A stretch of DNA of 9,753 nt, taken from contig DATJSN010000013.1 of the NCBI GenBank assembly GCA_035504095.1, positions 1-9,753 of the forward strand, in the 5' to 3' direction. Below the pieces are notes generated by a model. The model did not search any database and had not been told where the DNA came from. It saw only the letters and a program-made list of their open reading frames with translations. Positions 1 through 6,930 of the stretch are shown here, piece after piece (position 1 is the first letter of the stretch; each line of letters begins with the position of its first letter). The position numbers were made by a program, and so were the translations under genes. Origin of the DNA: DATJSN01 sp035504095 (GTDB lineage Bacteria > Planctomycetota > Phycisphaerae > WQYP01).

Positions 1-76
1 AAGATGACCAGTTGATATCTGATAGCGTCTCCTTTGGGAGATGATTATAGCCTGCGCGAAGAGTGCGTGTGAGTTG

Positions 77-82
77 TATAAT
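77..82 (+). promoter_or_regulatory. candidate -10 box upstream of ygfZ-like gene
   Basis: A perfect TATAAT lies 24 bases before the ATG at 107, which would put the transcription start near 89 and give a leader of about 18 bases. No recognisable -35 hexamer is found at 16-18 bases upstream, so this is a candidate only. Its main value is that it argues against translation starting at the earlier in-frame ATG at 41. The rest of 1-106 shows only a short TCTCC/GGAGA inverted repeat (28-41) without a T tract and nothing recognisable as a gene end. Confidence 0.3.
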
Positions 83-106
83 TCCTCGGGAAATTTGGAT
101 ATCCTT

Positions 107-1234
107 ATGCGCGATCATCCGTTGAATCAATGGCACCAGCGAGCCGAAGCGTCATTTCTTCCCTATGGCCCATCGATTCAGATTGTCGAAAGCTACGGCA
201 AACCGGAAATAGAATATGCCGCCATCCGCAAATCAGCCGCCCTAATGGATGCGGCGCATCGCAGCGTGATCGAATTAACCGGCAAAGATCGTCTGAAGTT
301 TTTGCAGAATCTCATTACCAACGATGTAAAACCACTGGACGCCGGGGCAGGTTGCTATTCATATTTGCTCAACGTTAAAGGGCGCATCATCGCCGACATG
401 AACATTCTACAGCGCGACCAATCCGCTTATCTGGAAGTCGATACACGTCTGGCGCCGGAACTTGTGCGAATATTAGAAAATTATTTGTTTTCAGATGATG
501 TCCGCATCACCGACCGTTCAAATGATCTCTCGCGTCTTACGCTCATCGGTCCGGGAAGCACAACTATTTTGGAAACGCTCGCCGAGCGAAAGCTGGAAGG
601 CCTCAATGCACCGCTGAAAAACACAGATGCTGAGATTCTGGGCGCTAAAACGATGGTTTTTCGCAATGATTTGTGCGACCAGATGCAATTAGAATTAGTG
701 ATTCCTGCAGATCATCTGGTTGATATTTGGGAAACTATTATCCGAACCGCAAACCCGGAGCCCGAAGAAGAGCATCGTCCGCAAAAGCTTTATCCAATCG
801 GCTGGTCCGCCTTTAACATTGCACGAATCGAATCGGGCACGCCTTTGTTGGGCATCGATATTACTGACCAGAATCTACCCATGGAAACCGCCCACTGGTA
901 CACCCGGGCGGTTCACATAAGCAAGGGCTGTTATCTCGGACAGGAAGTTGTTGCCCGCATGCATGCTCACAATTCGGTCGCAAAAATGTTGGTGGGGCTT
1001 AAAATCGCCGGTGATGCTCCGCCGCTGGCCGGCGCCGATTTACGGGATAGCACTGCGCAGGTGGGGATTGTGACCAGCAGTTGTACGTCGCCGATGCTTG
1101 GCAACACACCTATCGCCATGGGATATTTAAAGCGTGCTTTTGCCGAGGCGGGTCGTCAGGTAGATGTGTATACCATCCGAGGCCAGGTGAAAGCCACCGT
1201 TGTTGGGTTGCCATTCTGGAAGCCCACGCATTAA
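107..1234 (+). CDS. ygfZ: YgfZ/GcvT-like folate-binding protein
   Basis: A 375-residue protein of the GcvT/YgfZ superfamily. These proteins bind tetrahydrofolate; YgfZ-type members support the repair or assembly of certain iron-sulfur enzymes, while GcvT is the glycine-cleavage aminomethyltransferase. The deciding signature is visible: KGCYLGQE at about residues 273-280, matching the YgfZ motif K-G-C-Y-x-G-Q-E with its conserved cysteine, followed by the usual small beta-barrel C-terminal domain. An N-terminal stretch, RLKFLQNLITNDV, is also family-typical. No gcvH or gcvP neighbour is present, which favours YgfZ over true GcvT. An in-frame ATG at 41 would add 22 residues that look unlike the family and would overlap a TATAAT box, so 107 is preferred; the ribosome site before it is weak. 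The gene is followed after 14 bases by the receiver-like gene, probably in one transcript. The product is cytoplasmic. The family is secure; the exact start is less so. Confidence 0.88.
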   Translation: MRDHPLNQWHQRAEASFLPYGPSIQIVESYGKPEIEYAAIRKSAALMDAAHRSVIELTGKDRLKFLQNLITNDVKPLDAGAGCYSYLLNVKGRIIADMNILQRDQSAYLEVDTRLAPELVRILENYLFSDDVRITDRSNDLSRLTLIGPGSTTILETLAERKLEGLNAPLKNTDAEILGAKTMVFRNDLCDQMQLELVIPADHLVDIWETIIRTANPEPEEEHRPQKLYPIGWSAFNIARIESGTPLLGIDITDQNLPMETAHWYTRAVHISKGCYLGQEVVARMHAHNSVAKMLVGLKIAGDAPPLAGADLRDSTAQVGIVTSSCTSPMLGNTPIAMGYLKRAFAEAGRQVDVYTIRGQVKATVVGLPFWKPTH

Positions 1235-1248
1235 ATCGAGGACGATTC

Positions 1249-1620
1249 ATGCCGCGGCAGGTACTTGATGTCGGTCAATGTGGATTCGACCACTCAGCGA
1301 TTGCGGAGCTTATCGAAAAAAGCTGCAATGCCCAAGTCGATGCGGCGCAAAACGCCGATGAAGCACGTAAACTTATGGCCAGTAAAAAGTATGATTTGGT
1401 CTTAATTAACCGTATTCTTGATGCAGATGGGTCCAGCGGCATTGAATTAATTCAAAAACTGCGCGCCCAACCCAACTGCCCGCCTTTGATGCTGGTCAGC
1501 AACTTAACGGAGGCTCAGCGCCAGGCCATCGCCGCCGGCGCAGTTGAGGGATTTGGCAAAGCCGCCATTCATTTGCCGCATACCGCGGAACATCTCAGGG
1601 AAGTGCTTGGGACAGTTTGA
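1249..1620 (+). CDS. stand-alone degenerate receiver (pseudo-receiver) protein
   Basis: A 123-residue protein with the size and alternating strand/helix pattern of a CheY-like receiver domain and no output domain. The start ATG is preceded by GAGGA at 1238-1242 with a 6-base spacer. The phosphorylation chemistry looks lost. At the end of strand 3 (DLVLINRILDADG) the phosphoacceptor aspartate position is Asn54. The strand-1 sequence VLDVGQCG lacks the usual pair of acidic, metal-binding residues. The strand-4 Ser84 (MLVSN) and the strand-5 Lys104 (GFGKAA) are kept, so the switch scaffold remains. Such proteins usually act as phosphorylation-independent protein-binding modules. Its partner is unknown, and no histidine kinase lies in the window. 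It is probably co-transcribed with ygfZ (14-base gap), and its stop codon directly abuts the convergent GH105 gene. I recall similar 'VNRxLD' receivers in Planctomycetes, but this is from memory and unchecked. Confidence 0.75.
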   Translation: MPRQVLDVGQCGFDHSAIAELIEKSCNAQVDAAQNADEARKLMASKKYDLVLINRILDADGSSGIELIQKLRAQPNCPPLMLVSNLTEAQRQAIAAGAVEGFGKAAIHLPHTAEHLREVLGTV

Positions 1621-2715
1621 TTAAGGTATCGGCTGCGCAAGCTTGAGCATTTCGGAACCGGCCAATAGGAAAGCCCCGACGCCATAAGGAGCTGAGCCGT
1701 CGATAGCAGCCTGGCCCGGCGCTTTTCCAACTCCCTGCACCCAGCCGAGTTTCCCCGATGGTTGTACTGCGCTGACCAGCGCCTGCCATGCCTTATCCAC
1801 CACCGGTAGATACTTGTCTCGCGGCAAAATTCCATTATTTATGCCCCAGGCAATTGCATAACAATAAAGCCCCGTGCCGCTGGTTTCACCATGAGCATAA
1901 ACGTCCGGGTCCAGCAGGCTGGATTTCCAGAATCCGTCTGGTTGCTGTAATGCCGCAAGGCGCGCCGCCATTTGAGTGAACAAATCCACATAACGCTGCC
2001 GGTCGGGGTAATCCCGGGGCATATAAGTCAGGACACGTGCGATTCCGGCCAGAACCCAACCGTTACCACGACTCCAAAATACAGGCTGAGAGTTCGGCTC
2101 TTTTTTATCGAAAAAAGTCTTATCGCGGAAAAATAATTGTTCATTCTTATCGAGTAGGTAATCCACAACGTCCCACCATTGTTTATCCATATAATCCAGA
2201 TACTTACTTTCGCCGGTGGCGGAGCTTAATTCGGCAATTCCCGGCGGGGCCATGAACAAAGCGTCACACCACCACCAGTCCAGATGACCAGGCATAGGTT
2301 GGGCCATGATCTGATCGATGCGATTTTCAAATGCCTGGATCATATGCGGATCTTTTTTGATTAAATATAATTGCGTATATATCTGACCAACCGCCAGGTC
2401 GTCGGCATGGCGAAATCGTTTGCCCGGCTGAAAATCGTTTGCCTGGCTGAAATCCAGTGCGATGTTTAAATAAAACTCCGAACCAGTCACCTCATACGCC
2501 TGCATAATTCCTATTTGAAAGACGGCGTTGATCCATGTAGGTCGTGAATCTTTTGTTTTGGTAAGATTGGAGACTTGCCATTGGGCGGCTTTTTGCATCA
2601 CAGTGGTTATGAACGGTTTGGAAAATATGTCATCGGGGACATCGGCGGCAATCCCCCGCGACGCTGGCGCTAGAAAAAAAAACAGAGAAACCAGCAGAAT
2701 GGCTCTATAAACCAC
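1621..2715 (-). CDS. secreted GH105 unsaturated glycuronyl hydrolase (YteR-like)
   Basis: A 364-residue glycoside hydrolase of family 105 (GH88/105 clan), which hydrolyses the unsaturated uronic acid left on oligosaccharides by polysaccharide lyases; rhamnogalacturonan (pectin) fragments are the classical substrate, though ulvan-type substrates also occur. Numbered from the GTG start, the motifs are HADD at 103-106, DWWWCDALFMAP with the presumed catalytic Asp151, WSRGNGW at 214-220 and ETSGT at 267-271, followed by a GIN and W-x-x-G pattern typical of the (alpha/alpha)6 barrel. Residues 1-24 form a signal peptide (basic Arg4, hydrophobic core ILLVSLFFFL, small residues before IAA/D), so the enzyme is exported. 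The GTG at 2715 is chosen because GGAG lies 5 bases upstream and a good promoter lies just before that; a longer reading from TTG at 2760 would overlap the promoter. No lyase or transporter gene is nearby. The substrate assignment is inferred from the family. Confidence 0.87.
   Translation of the reverse strand: MVYRAILLVSLFFFLAPASRGIAADVPDDIFSKPFITTVMQKAAQWQVSNLTKTKDSRPTWINAVFQIGIMQAYEVTGSEFYLNIALDFSQANDFQPGKRFRHADDLAVGQIYTQLYLIKKDPHMIQAFENRIDQIMAQPMPGHLDWWWCDALFMAPPGIAELSSATGESKYLDYMDKQWWDVVDYLLDKNEQLFFRDKTFFDKKEPNSQPVFWSRGNGWVLAGIARVLTYMPRDYPDRQRYVDLFTQMAARLAALQQPDGFWKSSLLDPDVYAHGETSGTGLYCYAIAWGINNGILPRDKYLPVVDKAWQALVSAVQPSGKLGWVQGVGKAPGQAAIDGSAPYGVGAFLLAGSEMLKLAQPIP
2413..2450. repeat. 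19-bp imperfect tandem repeat inside the GH105 gene
   Basis: Two adjacent copies of AAATCGTTTGCCYGGCTGA, at 2413-2431 and 2432-2450, differ at one base (C versus T). The unit is 19 bases, not a multiple of three, so the two copies are read in different frames. On the coding (minus) strand they encode DFSQAN and then DFQPGKRF. The downstream frame is intact and the residues after it (RHADD) are family-typical, so the gene is not broken. Confidence 0.8.
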
Positions 2716-2720
2716 AGCTA

Positions 2721-2724
2721 CTCC
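2721..2724 (-). promoter_or_regulatory. ribosome binding site fixing the GH105 GTG start
   Basis: On the minus strand GGAG is followed by the 5-base spacer TAGCT and then GTG (2715-2713). This spacing is near ideal and selects the GTG over the TTG at 2760, whose upstream sequence has no Shine-Dalgarno match. Confidence 0.65.
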
Positions 2725-2742
2725 ACAAAGACCGTGCGACGA

Positions 2743-2771
2743 ATTATAACCCACATGCAATGGCCAGTCAG
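2743..2771 (-). promoter_or_regulatory. sigma70-type promoter of the GH105 gene
   Basis: Read on the minus strand: -35 CTGACT (2771-2766, four of six consensus bases), a 17-base spacer, and a perfect -10 TATAAT (2748-2743). The predicted start near 2736 leaves a leader of about 20 bases carrying the GGAG. The position agrees with the GTG start chosen for the gene. Confidence 0.6.
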
Positions 2772-2775
2772 GCGT

Positions 2776-2803
2776 TTGACTCCCGCATTCATGCCCTTAT
2801 ACT
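2776..2803 (+). promoter_or_regulatory. sigma70-type promoter of ppdK
   Basis: -35 TTGACT (2776-2781, five of six), a 16-base spacer, and -10 TATACT (2798-2803, five of six). The expected start near 2810 gives a leader of about 90 bases before the GTG at 2900. It lies back to back with the minus-strand GH105 promoter: only 4 bases separate the two -35 boxes. Confidence 0.6.
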
Positions 2804-2818
2804 TTCCGACTTGTTGCT

Positions 2819-2842
2819 ACTCGTCGTATTTTATAGGCGAGT
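2819..2842 (+). other. small hairpin in the ppdK leader
   Basis: ACTCGTC (2819-2825) can pair with GGCGAGT (2836-2842), with one G-T wobble and an AT-rich 10-base loop. It lies about 10 bases after the predicted transcription start. It may protect the 5' end or be incidental; no known riboswitch architecture is recognised in the leader. Confidence 0.3.
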
Positions 2843-2899
2843 CGCTGCATCCGAGTAATGGCAAAACCGGCTCCAAATTGATTACGGAGGTAACGACAA

Positions 2900-5566
2900 G
2901 TGGCTGAAAAGCTGGTCTATTTCTTTGGCAAAGGCAAAGCGGAAGGCTCCGCGAAAGATAAGGTTCTTCTTGGAGGAAAAGGAGCCAATCTGGCGGAGAT
3001 GACCAATATCGGTCTGCCTGTTCCGCCGGGATTTACCATCACCACCGAATGTTGCGCCGCTTATTATAAAAATGGTCAGAAGTTTCCCAACGAACTCGAA
3101 GAACAGATCAATCAGAATCTCCGTCAACTGGAACAGACGCTGGGTAAAAAACTTGGCGATCCGCGCAACCCTCTGCTGGTTAGCTGCCGCAGCGGCGCCG
3201 CGGTATCCATGCCTGGAATGATGGATACCGTTCTGAATATTGGTTTAACCGAAAGCATGATCGAATCGCTGGCACAGGCCAGTGGAAACGCCCGCTTCGT
3301 ATGGGATTCCTGGCGGCGCCTGATCAATATGTTCGGCGATACTGTCATGGGCGTCGATCATGAACATTTCGAACATGAACTTTCCGCGATCAAAGCAAAA
3401 AAAGGCGTCCGTCTTGACACCGATTTGGGTATTGACGAACTAAAGCAAGTCTGCGCCCGGTATTTAAAGGTTTATGAGAAACACACCAAAGAAAAATTTC
3501 CCACCGATCCACGCGAACAAATTCTCAAATCAATCCGGGCGGTTTTTCAGTCCTGGAACAGCCCCAGAGCGATCAAGTACCGGCAGATTAATGAAATCAG
3601 CGGTCTCGCGGGCACCGCGGTGAACGTGCAGGCCATGGTCTTCGGCAACATGGGCGAGGATTGCGCCACGGGCGTTTGTTTCACTCGCGATCCGTCGACC
3701 GGCGAAAACGTTTTCTATGGCGAGTTTCTGATCAACGCCCAGGGAGAAGACGTGGTGGCCGGCATCCGCACGCCGCAGCCTATCGTCCGCATGGGCGACA
3801 CACTTCCTGAAGCTTACGCCGAACTTCTTCGTGTAAAAGACATCCTCGAAAAGCATTTCCGCGACGTACAAGATATGGAATTCACCGTTGAGCACAACCA
3901 TTTCTACATGCTTCAGACACGCAACGGTAAACGCACTGCCCAAGCCGCAGTCCGCTGTGCGGTGGAAATGGTCAAGGAAGGCCTGATCGACAGAAATACG
4001 GCTGTTTTGCGCGTCGATCCGGCAAGTCTGGATCAACTATTGCACCCATCTTTTGATCCAAAGGCGAAAAAAATTCAGATTGCCAAAGGACTGCCGGCAT
4101 CCCCCGGAGCAGCAGTCGGAAAACCTGCCTTCACCGCGGAAGAAGCCGAGGATCGTCACGAAGAAGGAGAAAAAGTCATCCTGGTCCGCAAGGAAACGTC
4201 GCCTGAAGATATCGGCGGCATGCAAACCGCCGTGGGCATTCTTACCAGCACCGGCGGTATGACCAGCCATGCGGCGGTCGTAGCGCGGGGCATGGGCAAA
4301 CCGTGTGTCGCCGGCTGCGGCGAATTGCATATCGACGCCAAAGCGGGCGCTCTAAGTGTTCGCACCGCCGACGGAAAAATGCATAAATACAGCCGAAAGG
4401 ATGTCATTTCGCTTGACGGTTCTACAGGCGCGGTATTCATCGGCGAAGTGCCGACGGTTAAACCCACCGTCTCGGGCGATTTTGCCATGCTGATGGGTTG
4501 GGCGGACAAACTGAGAAAACTTGCAGTACGCACCAACGCCGACACGCCCAACGATTCCCGCGTAGCCCGTGAATTCGGCGCCGAGGGAATCGGCCTGTGC
4601 CGCACCGAACATATGTTTTTTGAAGGCGACCGGATCATCGCTGTGCGCGAAATGATCCTCGCCGACAACGAAGCCGACCGCCGCAAGGCGCTTAAAAAAC
4701 TTCTGCCGTATCAGAAAAAAGATTTCATCGGCATTTTCAAAGCGATGGACGGCCTGCCGGTCACCATCCGCCTGCTCGATCCGCCGCTGCATGAGTTCCT
4801 CCCGCACGAGGAAAAAAATCAGCGCCAGATGGCCCGACAGATGAAAATTCCCATCGATAAAGTTAAACACCGCGTGAGCGAACTGCACGAAGCCAATCCC
4901 ATGCTTGGTTTCCGGGGTTGCCGCCTCGCGATTATTTATCCGGAAATTCAGGAAATGCAGGTGCGGGCCATTTTTCAGGCCGCGGTCGAAGTTGCCGGAA
5001 AAAGCGTCAAAGTTTATCCGGAAATCATGATTCCGATCGTTAACACCGTTAAGGAACTGGAATTTCTGTTGCCAAAGGTCCGGCAGGTCGCCGAAGAAAC
5101 GTTCAAAAAAGCCGGTCGCACCGTGGATTACAAAGTGGGCACGATGATCGAATTACCGCGCGCCGCGATTACCGCCGACCAGATTGCCAAACAAGCGGAA
5201 TTTTTCAGCTTTGGCACCAACGATTTGACGCAGATGACCTTTGGTTTTTCGCGCGATGATGTGGCCACCTTTGTGCCTCGATATGTAGAGATGGAAATTC
5301 TACACAAAGATCCGTTCCATTCTCTGGATCAGGAAGGCGTCGGCCAACTCATTAAAGTCGCCATTGAAAAAGGCCGCTCAACACGTGGTGATTTAAAGAT
5401 CGGCATTTGCGGCGAACACGGTGGCGATCCGTCCTCGGTCGAATTTTGCCATAAGGTAGGGCTAAACTATGTAAGCTGCTCACCCTACCGTGTACCGATC
5501 GCGCGTCTCGCCGCGGCTCAGGCTGCCGTTAAAGAGGCCACAGGCGGCAGTTATTCAACCAAATAG
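2900..5566 (+). CDS. ppdK: pyruvate, phosphate dikinase
   Basis: An 888-residue PPDK of full family length, catalysing the reversible reaction ATP + phosphate + pyruvate = AMP + pyrophosphate + phosphoenolpyruvate in the cytoplasm. It serves gluconeogenesis or pyrophosphate-linked glycolysis. Domains in order are an ATP-grasp nucleotide-binding part (GGKGANLAEM from residue 25; VSCRSGAAVSMPGMMDTVLN at 94-113), the swivelling phosphohistidine domain (GGMTSHAAVVARG, catalytic His457, with the neighbouring Thr455 that is the regulatory site in plant enzymes), and a C-terminal PEP/pyruvate barrel (FGTNDLTQ at 771-778; GICGEHGGDP with the catalytic Cys837). The start is GTG, preceded by GGAGG at 2886-2890 with a 9-base spacer. 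It is transcribed alone: it has its own promoter, is divergent from the GH105 gene, and ends at a strong terminator. All catalytic residues I can check are present. Confidence 0.97.
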   Translation: MAEKLVYFFGKGKAEGSAKDKVLLGGKGANLAEMTNIGLPVPPGFTITTECCAAYYKNGQKFPNELEEQINQNLRQLEQTLGKKLGDPRNPLLVSCRSGAAVSMPGMMDTVLNIGLTESMIESLAQASGNARFVWDSWRRLINMFGDTVMGVDHEHFEHELSAIKAKKGVRLDTDLGIDELKQVCARYLKVYEKHTKEKFPTDPREQILKSIRAVFQSWNSPRAIKYRQINEISGLAGTAVNVQAMVFGNMGEDCATGVCFTRDPSTGENVFYGEFLINAQGEDVVAGIRTPQPIVRMGDTLPEAYAELLRVKDILEKHFRDVQDMEFTVEHNHFYMLQTRNGKRTAQAAVRCAVEMVKEGLIDRNTAVLRVDPASLDQLLHPSFDPKAKKIQIAKGLPASPGAAVGKPAFTAEEAEDRHEEGEKVILVRKETSPEDIGGMQTAVGILTSTGGMTSHAAVVARGMGKPCVAGCGELHIDAKAGALSVRTADGKMHKYSRKDVISLDGSTGAVFIGEVPTVKPTVSGDFAMLMGWADKLRKLAVRTNADTPNDSRVAREFGAEGIGLCRTEHMFFEGDRIIAVREMILADNEADRRKALKKLLPYQKKDFIGIFKAMDGLPVTIRLLDPPLHEFLPHEEKNQRQMARQMKIPIDKVKHRVSELHEANPMLGFRGCRLAIIYPEIQEMQVRAIFQAAVEVAGKSVKVYPEIMIPIVNTVKELEFLLPKVRQVAEETFKKAGRTVDYKVGTMIELPRAAITADQIAKQAEFFSFGTNDLTQMTFGFSRDDVATFVPRYVEMEILHKDPFHSLDQEGVGQLIKVAIEKGRSTRGDLKIGICGEHGGDPSSVEFCHKVGLNYVSCSPYRVPIARLAAAQAAVKEATGGSYSTK

Positions 5567-5589
5567 TCCGTTGCGTTCAGTCATTGCCG

Positions 5590-5618
5590 GGCCTGGAATA
5601 AAATTCCGGGCCTTTTTT
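5590..5618 (+). terminator. intrinsic terminator after ppdK
   Basis: GGCCTGGAAT (5590-5599) pairs with ATTCCGGGCC (5603-5612) as a 10-bp stem with one G-T wobble and an AAA loop, followed directly by TTTTTT (5613-5618). It begins 23 bases after the ppdK stop codon and separates ppdK from proC. Confidence 0.9.
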
Positions 5619-5650
5619 ATTTTTGGCGCTGGATTAAACTTCTTGCTTCT

Positions 5651-6466
5651 ATGAACGAGCAAAACGTTAAACTCGGCTTCATCGGCGGCGGCAACATGGC
5701 CGAGGCCCTTATCTTTGGAATTCTTAGAGCAGGTTTGTTTACGCCCGGTGATCTTTTGGTCGCCGACCCAAGCCCGGAGCGGCGAACCTTACTGACCGCA
5801 AAGTTGGGCATTAAAACTACAGACAATTCGGCGGAAGTTGCCGCCCAGTCAGAAGTGATTTTGCTGGCCGTTAAACCGCAGAAAATTGAAGAGGCTCTTG
5901 CACAAATCAAACCCCATGTAAATAATCAGAAATTCATCATCAGCATTGTCGCCGCGATAACCACCAGGTTTCTTCAACAACATCTGCCTCCGAATACCCG
6001 TGTAGTGCGCGTTATGCCCAATACACCGATGCTGGTTGGCGCCGGGGCCAGCGCTATTGCGCGGGGTTCGTATGCTCTGGATTCCGACTTGGAATTTACC
6101 TGGAAATTATTCTCTTCCGGCGGTAAAGCCGTCAAAGTAGAGGAACATTTGATCGATGTGGTAACGAGTCTTTCCGGCTGCGGACCAGCGTATGTATTTT
6201 ATCTCGCTGAAGCCATGTCCGCCGCCGGGCAAAAAATGGGACTTTCCGCAGCTGACGCCGATCTTCTGGCTCGTCAGACTATCGTCGGCGCCGGCCGTAT
6301 ACTCGAACAAACAACGGATTCACCGGCCGAATTGCGTCGCAAAGTAACCAGTCCCGGCGGATTCACTGAAGCGGCCATCAAGCATATGCAAACAGAGGAA
6401 TTTTTCGACCTGATCGCCGGCGTGATGAAGGCCGCTGCTGATCGCGGCCGTGACCTGGCTCGCTAA
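5651..6466 (+). CDS. proC: pyrroline-5-carboxylate reductase
   Basis: A 271-residue enzyme of normal length that reduces 1-pyrroline-5-carboxylate to L-proline with NAD(P)H, the last step of proline synthesis; cytoplasmic. The N-terminal Rossmann domain carries GFIGGGNMAEAL (residues 9-20) and VRVMPNTPMLVGAG (119-132). The C-terminal helical dimerisation domain carries SGCGPAYVFYLAEAM (175-189) and KVTSPGGFTEAA (231-242), the family signature region. The gene begins 32 bases after the ppdK terminator, so it needs its own promoter. Only a poor -10-like TAAACT (5635-5640) is seen, and there is no Shine-Dalgarno sequence before the ATG. The PTPS-like gene follows after a 20-base gap and is probably co-transcribed. 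Confidence 0.95.
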   Translation: MNEQNVKLGFIGGGNMAEALIFGILRAGLFTPGDLLVADPSPERRTLLTAKLGIKTTDNSAEVAAQSEVILLAVKPQKIEEALAQIKPHVNNQKFIISIVAAITTRFLQQHLPPNTRVVRVMPNTPMLVGAGASAIARGSYALDSDLEFTWKLFSSGGKAVKVEEHLIDVVTSLSGCGPAYVFYLAEAMSAAGQKMGLSAADADLLARQTIVGAGRILEQTTDSPAELRRKVTSPGGFTEAAIKHMQTEEFFDLIAGVMKAAADRGRDLAR

Positions 6467-6486
6467 ACCCGTTGTAACTTCGATTT

Positions 6487-6864
6487 ATGATCTATGCCAT
6501 TGAAGTCAACACGGAATTTTACGCCGCACATCAACTGCGACTTTCTGATGGTTCATTTGAGCCTTTGCATGGTCACCTTTGGCGCGTGGAAGTGCGCGTC
6601 GTCAGCGAAAAACTTGACGCCATCCAAACCGTTATGGATTTTCATCTGCTTGAATCGCTTTTAAAAACAATTATTGCTCCATGGCCCAACAAACGTCTTA
6701 ATGATTTTGCGCCATTTGATAAAGAATGGTCTCCCTCGGCCGAACGCGTGGCGGAACATATCGCGAAGCTTCTAATATTTCAGATTCCCGCGCCTGCGCA
6801 GCTTTCGCACGTGCGCGTCGGCGAAGCGCCGGGTTGCTATGCAATTTTTTCTTTGGATCGTTAA
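6487..6864 (+). CDS. 6-pyruvoyltetrahydropterin synthase paralog (PTPS-III type)
   Basis: A 125-residue protein of the PTPS/QueD T-fold family. The zinc ligands are present: His15 (FYAAHQL) and His28/His30 (LHGHLW). The catalytic cysteine of PTPS and QueD, expected four residues before the HGH, is Phe24. Instead Glu25 precedes the motif (FEPLHGH). A glutamate that replaces or accompanies this cysteine is the mark of PTPS-III, a subfamily known to convert dihydroneopterin triphosphate to 6-hydroxymethyl-dihydropterin and so bypass FolB in folate synthesis; it is reported in Planctomycetes and a few other phyla. A folate role is therefore more likely than queuosine synthesis, for which no que genes are nearby. 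Other expected residues are seen near the C-terminus (SAERVAEHIA; VRVGEAPGCYAIF). No Shine-Dalgarno sequence is visible before the ATG. It lies 20 bases after proC. The family is secure; the subtype is inferred from one motif. Confidence 0.85.
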   Translation: MIYAIEVNTEFYAAHQLRLSDGSFEPLHGHLWRVEVRVVSEKLDAIQTVMDFHLLESLLKTIIAPWPNKRLNDFAPFDKEWSPSAERVAEHIAKLLIFQIPAPAQLSHVRVGEAPGCYAIFSLDR

Positions 6865-6912
6865 AAGCCATATTAGGCCCTACGGCCGTCGTTAGAACAC
6901 CCCCATCAGACA

Positions 6913-6921
6913 TGCTAAAAT
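6913..6921 (+). promoter_or_regulatory. candidate extended -10 promoter before the Met8-HemX gene
   Basis: TGCTAAAAT fits the extended -10 pattern TGnTATAAT with one mismatch in the hexamer; no good -35 is visible. The expected transcription start near 6928 is only about 3 bases before the ATG at 6931, which would give a nearly leaderless message. The gene may instead be read through from proC. Confidence 0.35.
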
Positions 6922-6930
6922 AAAGGGCTT

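Noticed and set aside
28..41. TCTCC/GGAGA inverted repeat as a terminator
   Set aside because: The stem is only 5 bp and no T tract follows.
41..106. Longer YgfZ start at ATG 41
   Set aside because: The added 22 residues do not look like the family, GGGAG abuts the ATG with no spacer, and a TATAAT box lies inside the extension.
1081..1248. Longer start for the receiver-like protein
   Set aside because: This part overlaps the end of ygfZ in another frame and encodes Cys/His/Arg-rich sequence with no receiver similarity; the ATG at 1249 has a good ribosome site.
2716..2760. TTG start for the GH105 protein at 2760
   Set aside because: The extension overlaps the -10 box and has no ribosome site; GTG 2715 with GGAG fits better and gives a standard signal peptide.
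3530..4888. Minus-strand open frames of 168-178 codons inside ppdK
   Set aside because: They lie antisense to a full-length, highly conserved enzyme and show no recognisable domain; they look like chance open frames.
6487..6864. Annotation as QueD (queuosine synthesis)
   Set aside because: The catalytic cysteine before HGH is missing and a glutamate is present, which points to the PTPS-III subtype; no other queuosine gene is nearby.
6871..6890. GGCC-TAC-GGCC inverted repeat between the PTPS gene and the fusion gene as a terminator
   Set aside because: The stem is very short and no T run follows; it is more likely incidental.
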